Below, in pieces: positions 19,739 to 26,921 of a stretch of DNA of 64,000 nucleotides. The notes beneath the pieces were generated by a model. That model was not told where the DNA came from. It ran no database searches and saw nothing but the letters and a program-made list of their open reading frames with translations. Each line of letters begins with the position of its first letter. The stretch's first letter is position 1. The DNA is taken from assembly GCA_944322345.1 (NCBI GenBank), contig CALUOO010000002.1, positions 291,448 to 355,447 of the forward strand, written 5' to 3'. The translations under genes and the position numbers were made by a program. The DNA comes from an uncultured Bacteroides sp. (GTDB taxonomy: Bacteria > Bacteroidota > Bacteroidia > Bacteroidales > Bacteroidaceae).

Positions 19739-19981
19739 TCATTTCGTCCCGTTCTGGATTTTGTCTCTGACCCGGTCTTCGTAACCGTCACTTATCTTTT
19801 TACCGGGCATGACTATCCACAGGATGATATATACGATGACACCGGCAAAGGCTGTGAAGAAGGTGGCCAGTGCATATACGATTCTCAGCAATGTGACCTC
19901 CCATCCAAAATATTCGGCAATACCGGCACATACACCTGCAATCATGCGATGGGACGAGCGGGTCAGTTTTTTCTTATCCAT
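19739..19981 (-). CDS. pspC: PspC-domain membrane protein
   Basis: An 80-residue protein starting MDKKKLTRSSHRMIAGVCAGIAEYFGW, the PspC domain signature, with two hydrophobic segments and VYIILWIVMPGK. PspC proteins sense or respond to envelope stress; the other Psp proteins are not nearby. An in-frame ATG at 20032 exists, but the promoter at 20003-20033 overlaps it, so the start at 19981 is preferred. It is convergent with the antiporter. Confidence 0.82.
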   Translation of the reverse strand: MDKKKLTRSSHRMIAGVCAGIAEYFGWEVTLLRIVYALATFFTAFAGVIVYIILWIVMPGKKISDGYEDRVRDKIQNGTK

Positions 19982-20002
19982 AAGTATTCTGTTTGTTTCG
20001 AG

Positions 20003-20033
20003 CAAAGATATGAAATTTTGGAACCTTGACAAA
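20003..20033 (-). promoter_or_regulatory. Promoter of pspC
   Basis: Minus strand TTTG (20030-20033), 19 nt, TATCTTTG (20003-20010). The predicted transcript start near 19996 leaves a short leader to the ATG at 19981. Confidence 0.72.
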
Positions 20034-20080
20034 AATCGTATCTATTTTTTGTGCGCAAACGGGTTTTAGCCGAGGCGTCT

Positions 20081-20111
20081 ATTGATTATCAGTTTCTTTT
20101 ACCTACTTTTG
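20081..20111 (+). promoter_or_regulatory. Promoter of the single-TM protein gene
   Basis: ATTG (20081-20084), 19 nt, TACTTTTG (20104-20111). The -7 box is a full match and the -33 box has one mismatch. The leader that follows (about 20119-20190) is nearly free of G near its 3' end and repeats AACTCAAAACTCAGAAACTT-like units. Confidence 0.55.
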
Positions 20112-20192
20112 CAAAAATATCTGTTTGGGAAAGAACAAAGAACTGAAAAAACTCGATAACTCAAAACTCAGAAACTTAAAAACTCAACCGCT

Positions 20193-20588
20193 ATGTCTCA
20201 TCGTCTCAATACCAACAAACAATTCATGATAGGCAACGGCATTCTTGCCTTTGCCGTAATTTTCGTAGTAGTCATCTTTGTCTATATGAGCATGAGGCTA
20301 CAGCAAAAGCAGAAAACACAGCGACGTTTCATCGAAACCTATTCCATCACGCTGGAGAAGGGATTTGCCGGCGACTCCCTGTCGCTGTTCGTCAACGACA
20401 GTCTTATCGACTGCCGTACCGTACACACCGAGCCTTATACCGTAGAGATAGGGCGTTTTGCCGAATACAATGCCCTGATGATTGTGGACAACCGCACCGA
20501 ACTTGTCTCTACCTTCGACCTCAGCGAAAAAGGCGGCGCCTACCGTTTTGTCAAGGAAGAGGGAGAAATCAGGCTCACCAGCAAGTGA
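20193..20588 (+). CDS. Single-pass membrane protein, conserved-looking, function unknown
   Basis: A 131-residue protein. Residues about 12-34 (MIGNGILAFAVIFVVVIFVYM) form one membrane helix. The rest is a soluble domain with alternating strands (TYSITLEKGFAGDSLSLFVNDSLIDCRTV, YTVEIGRFAEYNALMIVDN) that looks like a small beta-sandwich on the periplasmic side. I recognise no family. It has its own promoter and no close same-strand neighbour. Confidence 0.7.
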   Translation: MSHRLNTNKQFMIGNGILAFAVIFVVVIFVYMSMRLQQKQKTQRRFIETYSITLEKGFAGDSLSLFVNDSLIDCRTVHTEPYTVEIGRFAEYNALMIVDNRTELVSTFDLSEKGGAYRFVKEEGEIRLTSK

Positions 20589-21271
20589 TTCCTTTTGCTT
20601 GTAAGCTGGTGGATATAGCTAGGTAGAACAGGGAGGGGTAGGTAATTGCTGTGCCTGTTGAGGCTATTGCCGGCTTGGCTGAATTCTTGCGCCGTAGTTT
20701 GTGGCAAATTATGGTGTGAAATGAAAAATAGAACATTCCATCCTTAACTGATTGGAATTTCTGTTCTTCCGGACTGCGGAGAGTGGAAAAAGCCAAGCAT
20801 TTGCCTGTTCTTAAAATCTGTATGTTATCCTGATTCGTCTTTATCTGTCATTCTGAAATGACATGCTTCCGATTTATATCTGTTCTGTCGTTACTCTGCC
20901 GATGACAGAAGCGGATCGTTATTTTTGTTGTGTCGTAGAAAAGATGTGAAATAGCAGAAAAGCGTTGTGAAATCTTGTCTTTTTTGTGATAAACCCTGTC
21001 GCTCGTATGCCGAAAGGATAGCTGTCACGATGGAAAAGGTTGCCCAATTTGTTGGAAAAGGTTAGCTGACGTGTTGCGCAACCTTTCCCAATGTGTCCGG
21101 AATTCTTTGCCAATCTGGTCGAAAATGTATATAAGGAGAATATTTATTTGTTTAAATACGCCTGAAATGCATATTATTACATATTCAGAAAGTTTTTTCA
21201 ACCTGAAAGCAGACTTTCTGCACAAGCAAATAGGGGAGGAATATTAAAAACAGAACATTTTATTACTTGCT
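20589..21271 (+). other. Non-coding stretch with hairpins and a repeat array
   Basis: No convincing gene is seen on either strand; the few open frames of 64-73 codons lack start signals and family features. It holds a 7-bp hairpin with a 4-nt loop (20846-20863), a second with arms TTCTGTC/GACAGAA (20883-20910) followed by GTTATTTTTG, which may be a terminator, and the repeat array listed separately. Confidence 0.5.
21007..21138. repeat. Degenerate tandem array, 22-bp period, units in both orientations
   Basis: Units begin at 21007, 21029, 21051, 21073, 21095 and 21117, exactly 22 bp apart. Units 1-3 carry the GGAAAAGGTTAGCTGAC type core (21051-21070 reads GTTGGAAAAGGTTAGCTGAC). Units 4-5 carry the opposite orientation (CAACCTTTCCCAAT, TTCTTTGCCAAT). 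The core is 19 of 20 identical to the reverse complement of the array at 47796. Confidence 0.75.
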
Positions 21272-21303
21272 TTTGCAGATGCCTGATAAATTTATTATTT
21301 TTG
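21272..21303 (+). promoter_or_regulatory. Candidate promoter of the five-gene cassette
   Basis: TTTG (21272-21275), 20 nt, TATTTTTG (21296-21303). The first cassette gene starts at 21524, so the leader would be about 210 nt long and A-rich. Confidence 0.5.
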
Positions 21304-21523
21304 TGACTAATAGAGTTTTGTCTTTTAAGAAAGAGGAAGATAAAAGTACATTATTTGAAGAAAAGCCTGTTTGTCGCAGGAAAAGAAAATCCAGATAACT
21401 GGTATTGTAGATAAATAAGGACAATATACTCGATATGATGGCAATGGGAGACTTTCTACAAGCGGAGCCCAAGAACTGTCTCTAAAAAAGATAATTAGCA
21501 ATGACAGATAAAATTACTACGTT

Positions 21524-21886
21524 ATGGAAGAACACTGGTTTATACTTATAGCATTCATTCTGTTTCTCTCCGTTTTCCTAAGGAAAAGACACACGGAAGA
21601 ATCCTCACAAGAGTCACTTATGACGGATATTGTTTTCGATATTATGTATGTGGCAGTGACCATTGCAATCATCGTTGGTGTATGGCAAGGTGAAGACGTT
21701 GTTCCCCGATTGTACTGGACAAGGATTGCTTTAATAGCCATTATGGGCATCTATGCCTTGCTCGAACTGGGCAGTTTTGTCCGCCGCCTGCGAAAAAAGG
21801 GAGAGAAGCTAACTGTGAAAAGGAAGAGTGAGGCAGTGATTCATCTGAGCTATCTGGCTGTGTTACTCGTTTGTTGCTTACTGTAA
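21524..21886 (+). CDS. Small multi-pass membrane protein, unknown
   Basis: A 120-residue protein with four hydrophobic segments (about residues 5-19, 35-55, 68-85 and 104-120) and a basic loop RRLRKKGEKLTVKRKSE. No family is recognised. It is the first of five short genes on the plus strand (21524-23191) packed with gaps of 13 nt or less or a 4-nt overlap, so an operon is likely. Its small size and membrane character would fit an immunity or accessory protein, but nothing in the sequence proves that. Confidence 0.6.
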   Translation: MEEHWFILIAFILFLSVFLRKRHTEESSQESLMTDIVFDIMYVAVTIAIIVGVWQGEDVVPRLYWTRIALIAIMGIYALLELGSFVRRLRKKGEKLTVKRKSEAVIHLSYLAVLLVCCLL

Positions 21887-21899
21887 AAGCAGATTCTAT

Positions 21900-22121
21900 A
21901 TGCAGGTACCACTTTATACAGCAGCTTTTCTTCTGATACCCTCTTTCGCCATTTATATAGAGAGTGTTATCAACTGTGTGAAGGGTTACAAGAAAGCGGA
22001 AAACAGGATTGAAAAATTCAAATACGCAAGCCACGTTGCCCTCATGGCAACGGCATGGATAGGAATTATCTATTTATCTATACAATGGTATAACATGTAC
22101 AAACAATTAATGGAAAGATGA
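21900..22121 (+). CDS. Small two-pass membrane protein, unknown
   Basis: A 73-residue protein with two hydrophobic helices (about residues 4-24 and 47-63) joined by a Lys-rich loop. The fold outline resembles one half of the preceding membrane protein. It overlaps the next gene by 4 nt (ATGA), which indicates coupled translation. Function unknown. Confidence 0.55.
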   Translation: MQVPLYTAAFLLIPSFAIYIESVINCVKGYKKAENRIEKFKYASHVALMATAWIGIIYLSIQWYNMYKQLMER

Positions 22122-22429
22122 TTGGATTTGAAGTTACTATCAATAATCAGCCGCCTCTGTTGATCGCGGCAGAGAGGCATGTCTTTATCCGTTTGTGCAA
22201 CAGCAACGGCAAACGGGGCTTGGACGATATGATGATACGAGGCTGGAACGACTCGGAAATGTTTTACTGGATTGACCGCAAGCCCCAAAAGGGCGACCGT
22301 GTGCGAGTGCGGGTGGTAGAGATTGAGTCTGCTTCTCCAGCACAGGAAACCCAGAAGAAAGACAGAGAGAAGATGAAGGAAAGATATGAACAACTAAAGA
22401 AAGAGCTTACAGAGCAGGGGCTGTTATAA
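22118..22429 (+). CDS. Small soluble protein, paralogue of the next gene, unknown
   Basis: A 103-residue protein starting MIGFEVTINNQPPLLIAAERHVF. Residues about 52-78 read FYWIDRKPQKGDRVRVRVVEIESASPAQE, followed by a charged helix ending YEQLKKELTEQGLL. The neighbour at 22438 has the same order of parts (MKGFIV, FLYWKGGTLKVGDEINIEFAEFNEATP, QYKRLKKILEEENLI), so the two are diverged duplicates. The YW-x-KxGDxVxI-E pattern is one I have met in small unknown proteins of other bacteria, without known function. Confidence 0.6.
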   Translation: MIGFEVTINNQPPLLIAAERHVFIRLCNSNGKRGLDDMMIRGWNDSEMFYWIDRKPQKGDRVRVRVVEIESASPAQETQKKDREKMKERYEQLKKELTEQGLL

Positions 22430-22437
22430 AAAAGAAT

Positions 22438-22839
22438 ATGAAAGGATTTATTGTAAAAAGTACAACGTGGGCAGAAGATGAAGTTCACAGGGTAGGCATA
22501 CCGGAAAGCGCTGTAGATGTCATGATTTGCTGTAATGATGCGAAAGAAGCCTATTGGTCGGCAGGAGGCATCAGAAATCCAGAACACGATTTTTTATATT
22601 GGAAAGGCGGAACACTGAAAGTGGGTGATGAAATCAACATAGAATTTGCGGAATTCAATGAAGCTACTCCACACATCGACGAACAGACATACGAAGCGTT
22701 TAGAGAGCGGATAAAATCAACGCCTACACAAGAAAAAGATGCTGAATACTGGCAATGGAAACTGGAACAGTATAAACGGCTAAAAAAGATTCTGGAAGAA
22801 GAGAACTTAATAGCTAAAGAGCAGACTGATAAAAACTAA
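22438..22839 (+). CDS. Small soluble protein, paralogue of the previous gene, unknown
   Basis: A 133-residue protein with the same layout as its upstream neighbour: an N-terminal strand, a central YWKGGTLKVGDEINIEFAEF segment and a C-terminal amphipathic helix rich in Lys and Glu. It is 30 residues longer, mainly between the central segment and the helix. It starts 8 nt after the previous stop, with aaaaagaat just upstream and no clear Shine-Dalgarno. Function unknown. Confidence 0.6.
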   Translation: MKGFIVKSTTWAEDEVHRVGIPESAVDVMICCNDAKEAYWSAGGIRNPEHDFLYWKGGTLKVGDEINIEFAEFNEATPHIDEQTYEAFRERIKSTPTQEKDAEYWQWKLEQYKRLKKILEEENLIAKEQTDKN

Positions 22840-22846
22840 AGAGACA

Positions 22847-23191
22847 ATGGAGCATGTAACAGACAACAAACCGACGGCAGAAATGAACGGCAAGGAGGAA
22901 AAACCTTTCTTCTCATTAAGATTAAAAGTACTGCTTTTAATCGCTGTTGCCATTCTTGGGGCGGCACTTCTGTCGGTTGACAATGCACCTTCAATAATGC
23001 CAATGGTATTACTGTTTTGCGGTGCCGGAGCATTGCTGTATGGCATACCTACAGGCATCACTGTATGGAAGAAATTCACCGCCGAAAAGAAATATACGAG
23101 GCTGACAGTCTGGCTAATCTGTCAGATTGCACTTATAGGGTATATTCTTTGGGTATGTGGAAAAGTATTGAGGAACTGGTTGATGGTGTAG
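22847..23191 (+). CDS. Small multi-pass membrane protein, unknown
   Basis: A 114-residue protein with a charged N-terminal tail and three hydrophobic segments (about residues 27-46, 49-71 and 83-103). It closes the five-gene cassette, starting 7 nt after the preceding stop, and ends 19 nt from the convergent YgjP-like gene. No family recognised. Confidence 0.55.
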   Translation: MEHVTDNKPTAEMNGKEEKPFFSLRLKVLLLIAVAILGAALLSVDNAPSIMPMVLLFCGAGALLYGIPTGITVWKKFTAEKKYTRLTVWLICQIALIGYILWVCGKVLRNWLMV

Positions 23192-23209
23192 GTGTTATTC
23201 CGTCTGTTG

Positions 23210-23920
23210 TCAGACTTCTGGACGGTATTTTTTCAGTTCTTTCCGCAGAGCCAATGCTTTTCCATCGGTAAAGCGGTTGAGCAGTTGCCAGAAACGGTCG
23301 CCATGATTCATCTCGAGAGTATGACACAGCTCGTGAAGCAACACGTAGTCTATCAGATGAGAAGGAAGCAGCAGTAAATAGCACGACAGATTAATGTCTT
23401 TCCGCACAGAGCAGCTTCCCCACCGTCCCTGACTGGAGTTGATTCTGACGGAGTGGAAAGAGAGCCCGGACTGCCGGGCAAGCAGTCGCAACCGGTCGGG
23501 CAGAAATAATCTTGCCTGATGCTTCAATGCTTCGACAATAACCTTGCGCATCCATGTCTGTATATGCTCGTCTGTAAAATCCGTCTGCGGTGGACAGACA
23601 ATCTGTACCCTTCCGGGCTGCGTTCGGGCAAGAAAACGGTCGCCTTGTCCTTCCGACAAGAAGAAAGTGAAATGTTCTGTTTCGATTCTGTAGTTCCAAT
23701 CAATCTGCGAATGCTTAAGACGTTGCTGCGAGGCAAGCAGTCTGTCACGCAGTTCGTCGATGGCACGCTCTACAGCCTGTAAGGTAGTACCCGGGGGTAC
23801 TGAAATCTGTATGGCATCTCTTTTGGTCCGGAAAGTCATCCGCCGGGCCCGGGGATGGACACGTATGAGCAGAGGCCCCAGTTCTTTGTCTTCTATATAA
23901 GTTTCTTCTATTATCTTCAT
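23210..23920 (-). CDS. YgjP-like (DUF45) zinc-metallopeptidase-fold protein
   Basis: A 236-residue protein with the HELCH...NHGDRFW signature: HELCHTLEMNHGDRFWQLL holds the HExxH-type zinc ligands and the third His. The upstream GRWGSCS segment and the N-terminal beta-rich part (about 1-75) are also typical of the YgjP/WLM-like family. Members are found beside type I restriction systems and alone; their substrate is unknown to me. The gene lies 23 nt downstream of the GH110 gene on the same strand and may be read through from it, without an obvious functional link. Confidence 0.85.
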   Translation of the reverse strand: MKIIEETYIEDKELGPLLIRVHPRARRMTFRTKRDAIQISVPPGTTLQAVERAIDELRDRLLASQQRLKHSQIDWNYRIETEHFTFFLSEGQGDRFLARTQPGRVQIVCPPQTDFTDEHIQTWMRKVIVEALKHQARLFLPDRLRLLARQSGLSFHSVRINSSQGRWGSCSVRKDINLSCYLLLLPSHLIDYVLLHELCHTLEMNHGDRFWQLLNRFTDGKALALRKELKKYRPEV

Positions 23921-23943
23921 AAGATACAGAAAACTTGAAAGTA

Positions 23944-25629
23944 CTATTCTTCAATTCGTATATCTTCGGCTGAATGGAATGTGACTTCCTGACGGCAACC
24001 TTCTACGCGATTGCCACGCAACTCAATATGACGGGCGTTGCGTACTGTAATGCCGCAGTCGTTTACGCCGGTACCGATTATTGTATTATTGATGAGGCGG
24101 ATGTGCTCATGCAGAAAAGTGGCGTCAGTATCCGGAGCGTCGATGACTACTGCGATGCCTGATGCACCAAACTGTGTACCTGCTCCAAGACCACAGTTTA
24201 CTATCACGTTGTTTGCAATAGTAACATCTTTTGCATGACTTCCTTCTTTCCATCCGGATTCGGCTCCGACATGGATGGCTGTGCCTGTACATCCGCGAAA
24301 AATGTTATTCTCTATGCGGACTCCACGCGTCTTGGCCAATACTCCGCGTGCCAGCTGTCCCCACACCATGGAACGGCAAAACTCCAAACGGGGAAGTTTG
24401 GAGACGTTGAACAGATAATAATCACCAAAATTGTCCGGAAGCTCACCATTCAACCCGATTTTTACTTCTGTCTCTTGCGCTTTATGTTCCACCGCTGTCA
24501 CTTCCAGTGTCTTTTCGGGGACTAATGTGGAGATGCGTACCAACTCCATCTTATCACCTATCTGTGGCACATCGGCAAGCTGTGCATGGGTGAAAGTAGG
24601 GGCCTGAAGCTGTAGTGTGATTGTTCCATCTTCTACGGATGTTATGTTGTGGTAATATCCATGTACATTGGTGGCATCATCTCCTTGCCCTCTGAAAAAA
24701 CAACCGTCAAAACTGATTGTCCCTCGGCAAGCTGCAAAATGGGTGGCGTCTGTGTTGGTAGAAAACTGGAAACCGTCGGCAGGTGTGACCGATAGTCCAC
24801 GCATCATAATATCAGCACTGTCGAACCCGACAATACCCATGCCGGGTTGTGAATGGATAGTGACTTTGTCTATAACGGTAGAATTGCTATTGCCTATGAA
24901 TATGGCTGGTCTGAAGTGGAAAGAATGGAGGGCGGCCAGCGAAGCTCCCAGTATGCGGCGAGGTAATTGCCCTTCAAACTCAACCAAGTTGTTTCCTAAC
25001 AACTTACGTTTGGGAAAGTAGAACGGCTCTGCATAGAATCCACTGATTTCGTTGTCCCACAAGGTGATTCGGGTAATAGGAATTTCATTGGTAATGATGC
25101 GTTTGTCGTCGAAACGGACTACAAACGAGTTCTCATTGATCTGTTGGACAATTCCTTGAGAGAAAGGTTTGCGCTTGTAATCAATAGTCAGCCCGCGAAC
25201 CGTAAAGTTGCGGCAGCCGACAATAGACAGTGGCTCCATCCATCCTTCACATAAAAGAGTGGCACCACTGCCTTCTATCGTTATCGAATCGGCCCCCTCA
25301 AAATCAAGCCCGCGGACATAAGGATAATAAGGAGTAAAAATTACTTTTTCCGGATTACCTCCCATCTTCCCCTCCAATACCTCATTCTCCAGTTGCTCTG
25401 CTTTCGCATCGCGTAGCCGGTAGATGCCGGGTGGAATAATTAATGTTGTTCCCGGATGCTTACGGCAATATTCGGCTGTGCTACGCAATGCCCGGGTATC
25501 GTCTTTCCCATCATCAGGAACAGCGCCGAAGCGGAGGAGAGAAACTGTATCTGCTCTCATGGCCAAAGCACTGCCCATGAATGTGAAACTGCAGATAAAG
25601 GAAAGAATAATTCTTATATGCCAATTCAT
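23944..25629 (-). CDS. GH110-type alpha-1,3-galactosidase
   Basis: A 561-residue exported protein with a signal peptide (residues 1-25) and a right-handed parallel beta-helix, opening with VSLLRFGAVPDDGKDDTRAL. The GH110 core is visible: FSTNTDATHF (Asp294) and FFRGQGDDATNVHG (Asp317, Asp318). The 23-residue spacing between these acids fits the catalytic Asp set I recall for a characterised marine GH110 enzyme. In Bacteroides, GH110 enzymes remove terminal alpha-1,3-galactose from blood group B or linear alpha-Gal glycans. Which subtype this is cannot be told by eye. It follows the Gfo/Idh gene after 10 nt. No SusC/SusD pair is adjacent. Confidence 0.8.
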   Translation of the reverse strand: MNWHIRIILSFICSFTFMGSALAMRADTVSLLRFGAVPDDGKDDTRALRSTAEYCRKHPGTTLIIPPGIYRLRDAKAEQLENEVLEGKMGGNPEKVIFTPYYPYVRGLDFEGADSITIEGSGATLLCEGWMEPLSIVGCRNFTVRGLTIDYKRKPFSQGIVQQINENSFVVRFDDKRIITNEIPITRITLWDNEISGFYAEPFYFPKRKLLGNNLVEFEGQLPRRILGASLAALHSFHFRPAIFIGNSNSTVIDKVTIHSQPGMGIVGFDSADIMMRGLSVTPADGFQFSTNTDATHFAACRGTISFDGCFFRGQGDDATNVHGYYHNITSVEDGTITLQLQAPTFTHAQLADVPQIGDKMELVRISTLVPEKTLEVTAVEHKAQETEVKIGLNGELPDNFGDYYLFNVSKLPRLEFCRSMVWGQLARGVLAKTRGVRIENNIFRGCTGTAIHVGAESGWKEGSHAKDVTIANNVIVNCGLGAGTQFGASGIAVVIDAPDTDATFLHEHIRLINNTIIGTGVNDCGITVRNARHIELRGNRVEGCRQEVTFHSAEDIRIEE

Positions 25630-25639
25630 GTTTTATGGA

Positions 25640-26899
25640 TTATAAATAAACAGTCTGCCCTGTCAGGCGACTCTGCTCTGCCACAAAGCAGACACGGTGG
25701 CTCTCTACCGATTTGTCGATAGGCGTCTTTAATGGATATTCTTTACAAGAAACAGCTTTGACAAAATCATCAACGATATTCAGATCTGCCCCTGCATGAA
25801 ACGGTTTCTTTGCGATGTCCGAAAAGTCGAAAATCCGATCCTCATTGGTACGGAAATGACGTACACGCAATCGGGTTTCGTTGCCGTCTATCTCTCCATG
25901 AGTCAGTTTTATGTGTGTCTCTCGGCAGTCTTCATTCGTAAATATATCCATTGAGAAATTGACTGTCACTTCATTTTCGGTCTCCATCGAAAGCACTTGG
26001 TGGTCAACTACATTGTTGTCGCAATGGAATACACAGCGTCCGTACATTCCATGCTGCAGTTCTTCCAGCAATACCTCTTCCTGCGTTTTCCCTTCTGGTA
26101 CATCAAAATTGGCAATCCAGCTGCGGCGGTTGTAGTAGAGGTCGACGGCAGAGTAGGGACACTGTTTTTCAATCTTGCAATTGATACATCTGTCGGAACT
26201 TCCTGACGGCGCATTCTCTGAACGGAACCAGCGCAGCGAACCAAAAGAGGAAAGACGACGGCATGGAGAATTTATCAGCCATAATAAGAAATCGATGTCA
26301 TGGCAACATTTGGCTATAAGCATCGGGTTGCTGACTTCTTCTCTACGCCATAATCCTCTGACAAAACCATGCAGCGATCTGTCTAGACCTACCGATACCA
26401 CATGGTTGATAGAGATAATTGTGCCCAGTTCACCGGAATCAACAATCTCTTTTATTTTTTGAAAATAGGGGTGATAACGCAGCACATGACACACTCCGAC
26501 CTTAACTCCTTTTTCCCGGGCACGTTTTGCTATGTCATTACATTCGTCCAGCCGTTGTGCAATCGGCTTTTCCAGTAACACATGATAACCTGCATTTATT
26601 GCTTTTATACAGGGATCGTAATGAAGGTCCTCTGGGGTGGCAATCAGTACTGCATCTGTCTGAAAAGGCTGGGCAAAGAAATCATTGTAATCTGCAAAAC
26701 ACTGTGAAGATGTCAAATTAAACTCTTTGGCAATGTTCTGCAAGCGGGTCTTATTTACCTCTACAACTCCAACCAATTGTAATCGCTCCGGATATCTCCG
26801 TGCATATTCTACATATTTGCTTGTACGGTTTCCTGCTCCTATGGCAACCAGCCTTACCGGCTTTGTACCTTCCCAAGACTCTTGTCCAGCTCTCTCCAT
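25640..26899 (-). CDS. Gfo/Idh/MocA-family oxidoreductase
   Basis: A 419-residue NAD(P)-dependent oxidoreductase. The N-terminal Rossmann domain (about 14-140) starts VRLVAIGAGNRTSKY and contains HVLLEKPIAQ, where EKP holds the conserved Lys. The C-terminal alpha/beta domain includes HDIDFLLWL and a cysteine cluster CINCKIEKQCPYSA, found in a subgroup of this family and possibly metal-binding. No signal peptide is seen, so it acts in the cytoplasm. It lies between two exported glycan hydrolases with short gaps and probably processes a released sugar. The exact substrate is unknown. Confidence 0.8.
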   Translation of the reverse strand: MERAGQESWEGTKPVRLVAIGAGNRTSKYVEYARRYPERLQLVGVVEVNKTRLQNIAKEFNLTSSQCFADYNDFFAQPFQTDAVLIATPEDLHYDPCIKAINAGYHVLLEKPIAQRLDECNDIAKRAREKGVKVGVCHVLRYHPYFQKIKEIVDSGELGTIISINHVVSVGLDRSLHGFVRGLWRREEVSNPMLIAKCCHDIDFLLWLINSPCRRLSSFGSLRWFRSENAPSGSSDRCINCKIEKQCPYSAVDLYYNRRSWIANFDVPEGKTQEEVLLEELQHGMYGRCVFHCDNNVVDHQVLSMETENEVTVNFSMDIFTNEDCRETHIKLTHGEIDGNETRLRVRHFRTNEDRIFDFSDIAKKPFHAGADLNIVDDFVKAVSCKEYPLKTPIDKSVESHRVCFVAEQSRLTGQTVYL

Positions 26900-26921
26900 A
26901 ATTATAGTTCTATTGGTAGTT

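Noticed and set aside
20575-20796. 73-codon minus-strand frame after the single-TM gene
   Set aside because: Overlaps the end of the plus-strand gene and has no signal or motif; treated as non-coding.
21279-21398. 39-codon plus-strand frame (MPDKFIIF...) before the five-gene cassette
   Set aside because: Its start lies inside the candidate promoter and it has no recognisable feature.
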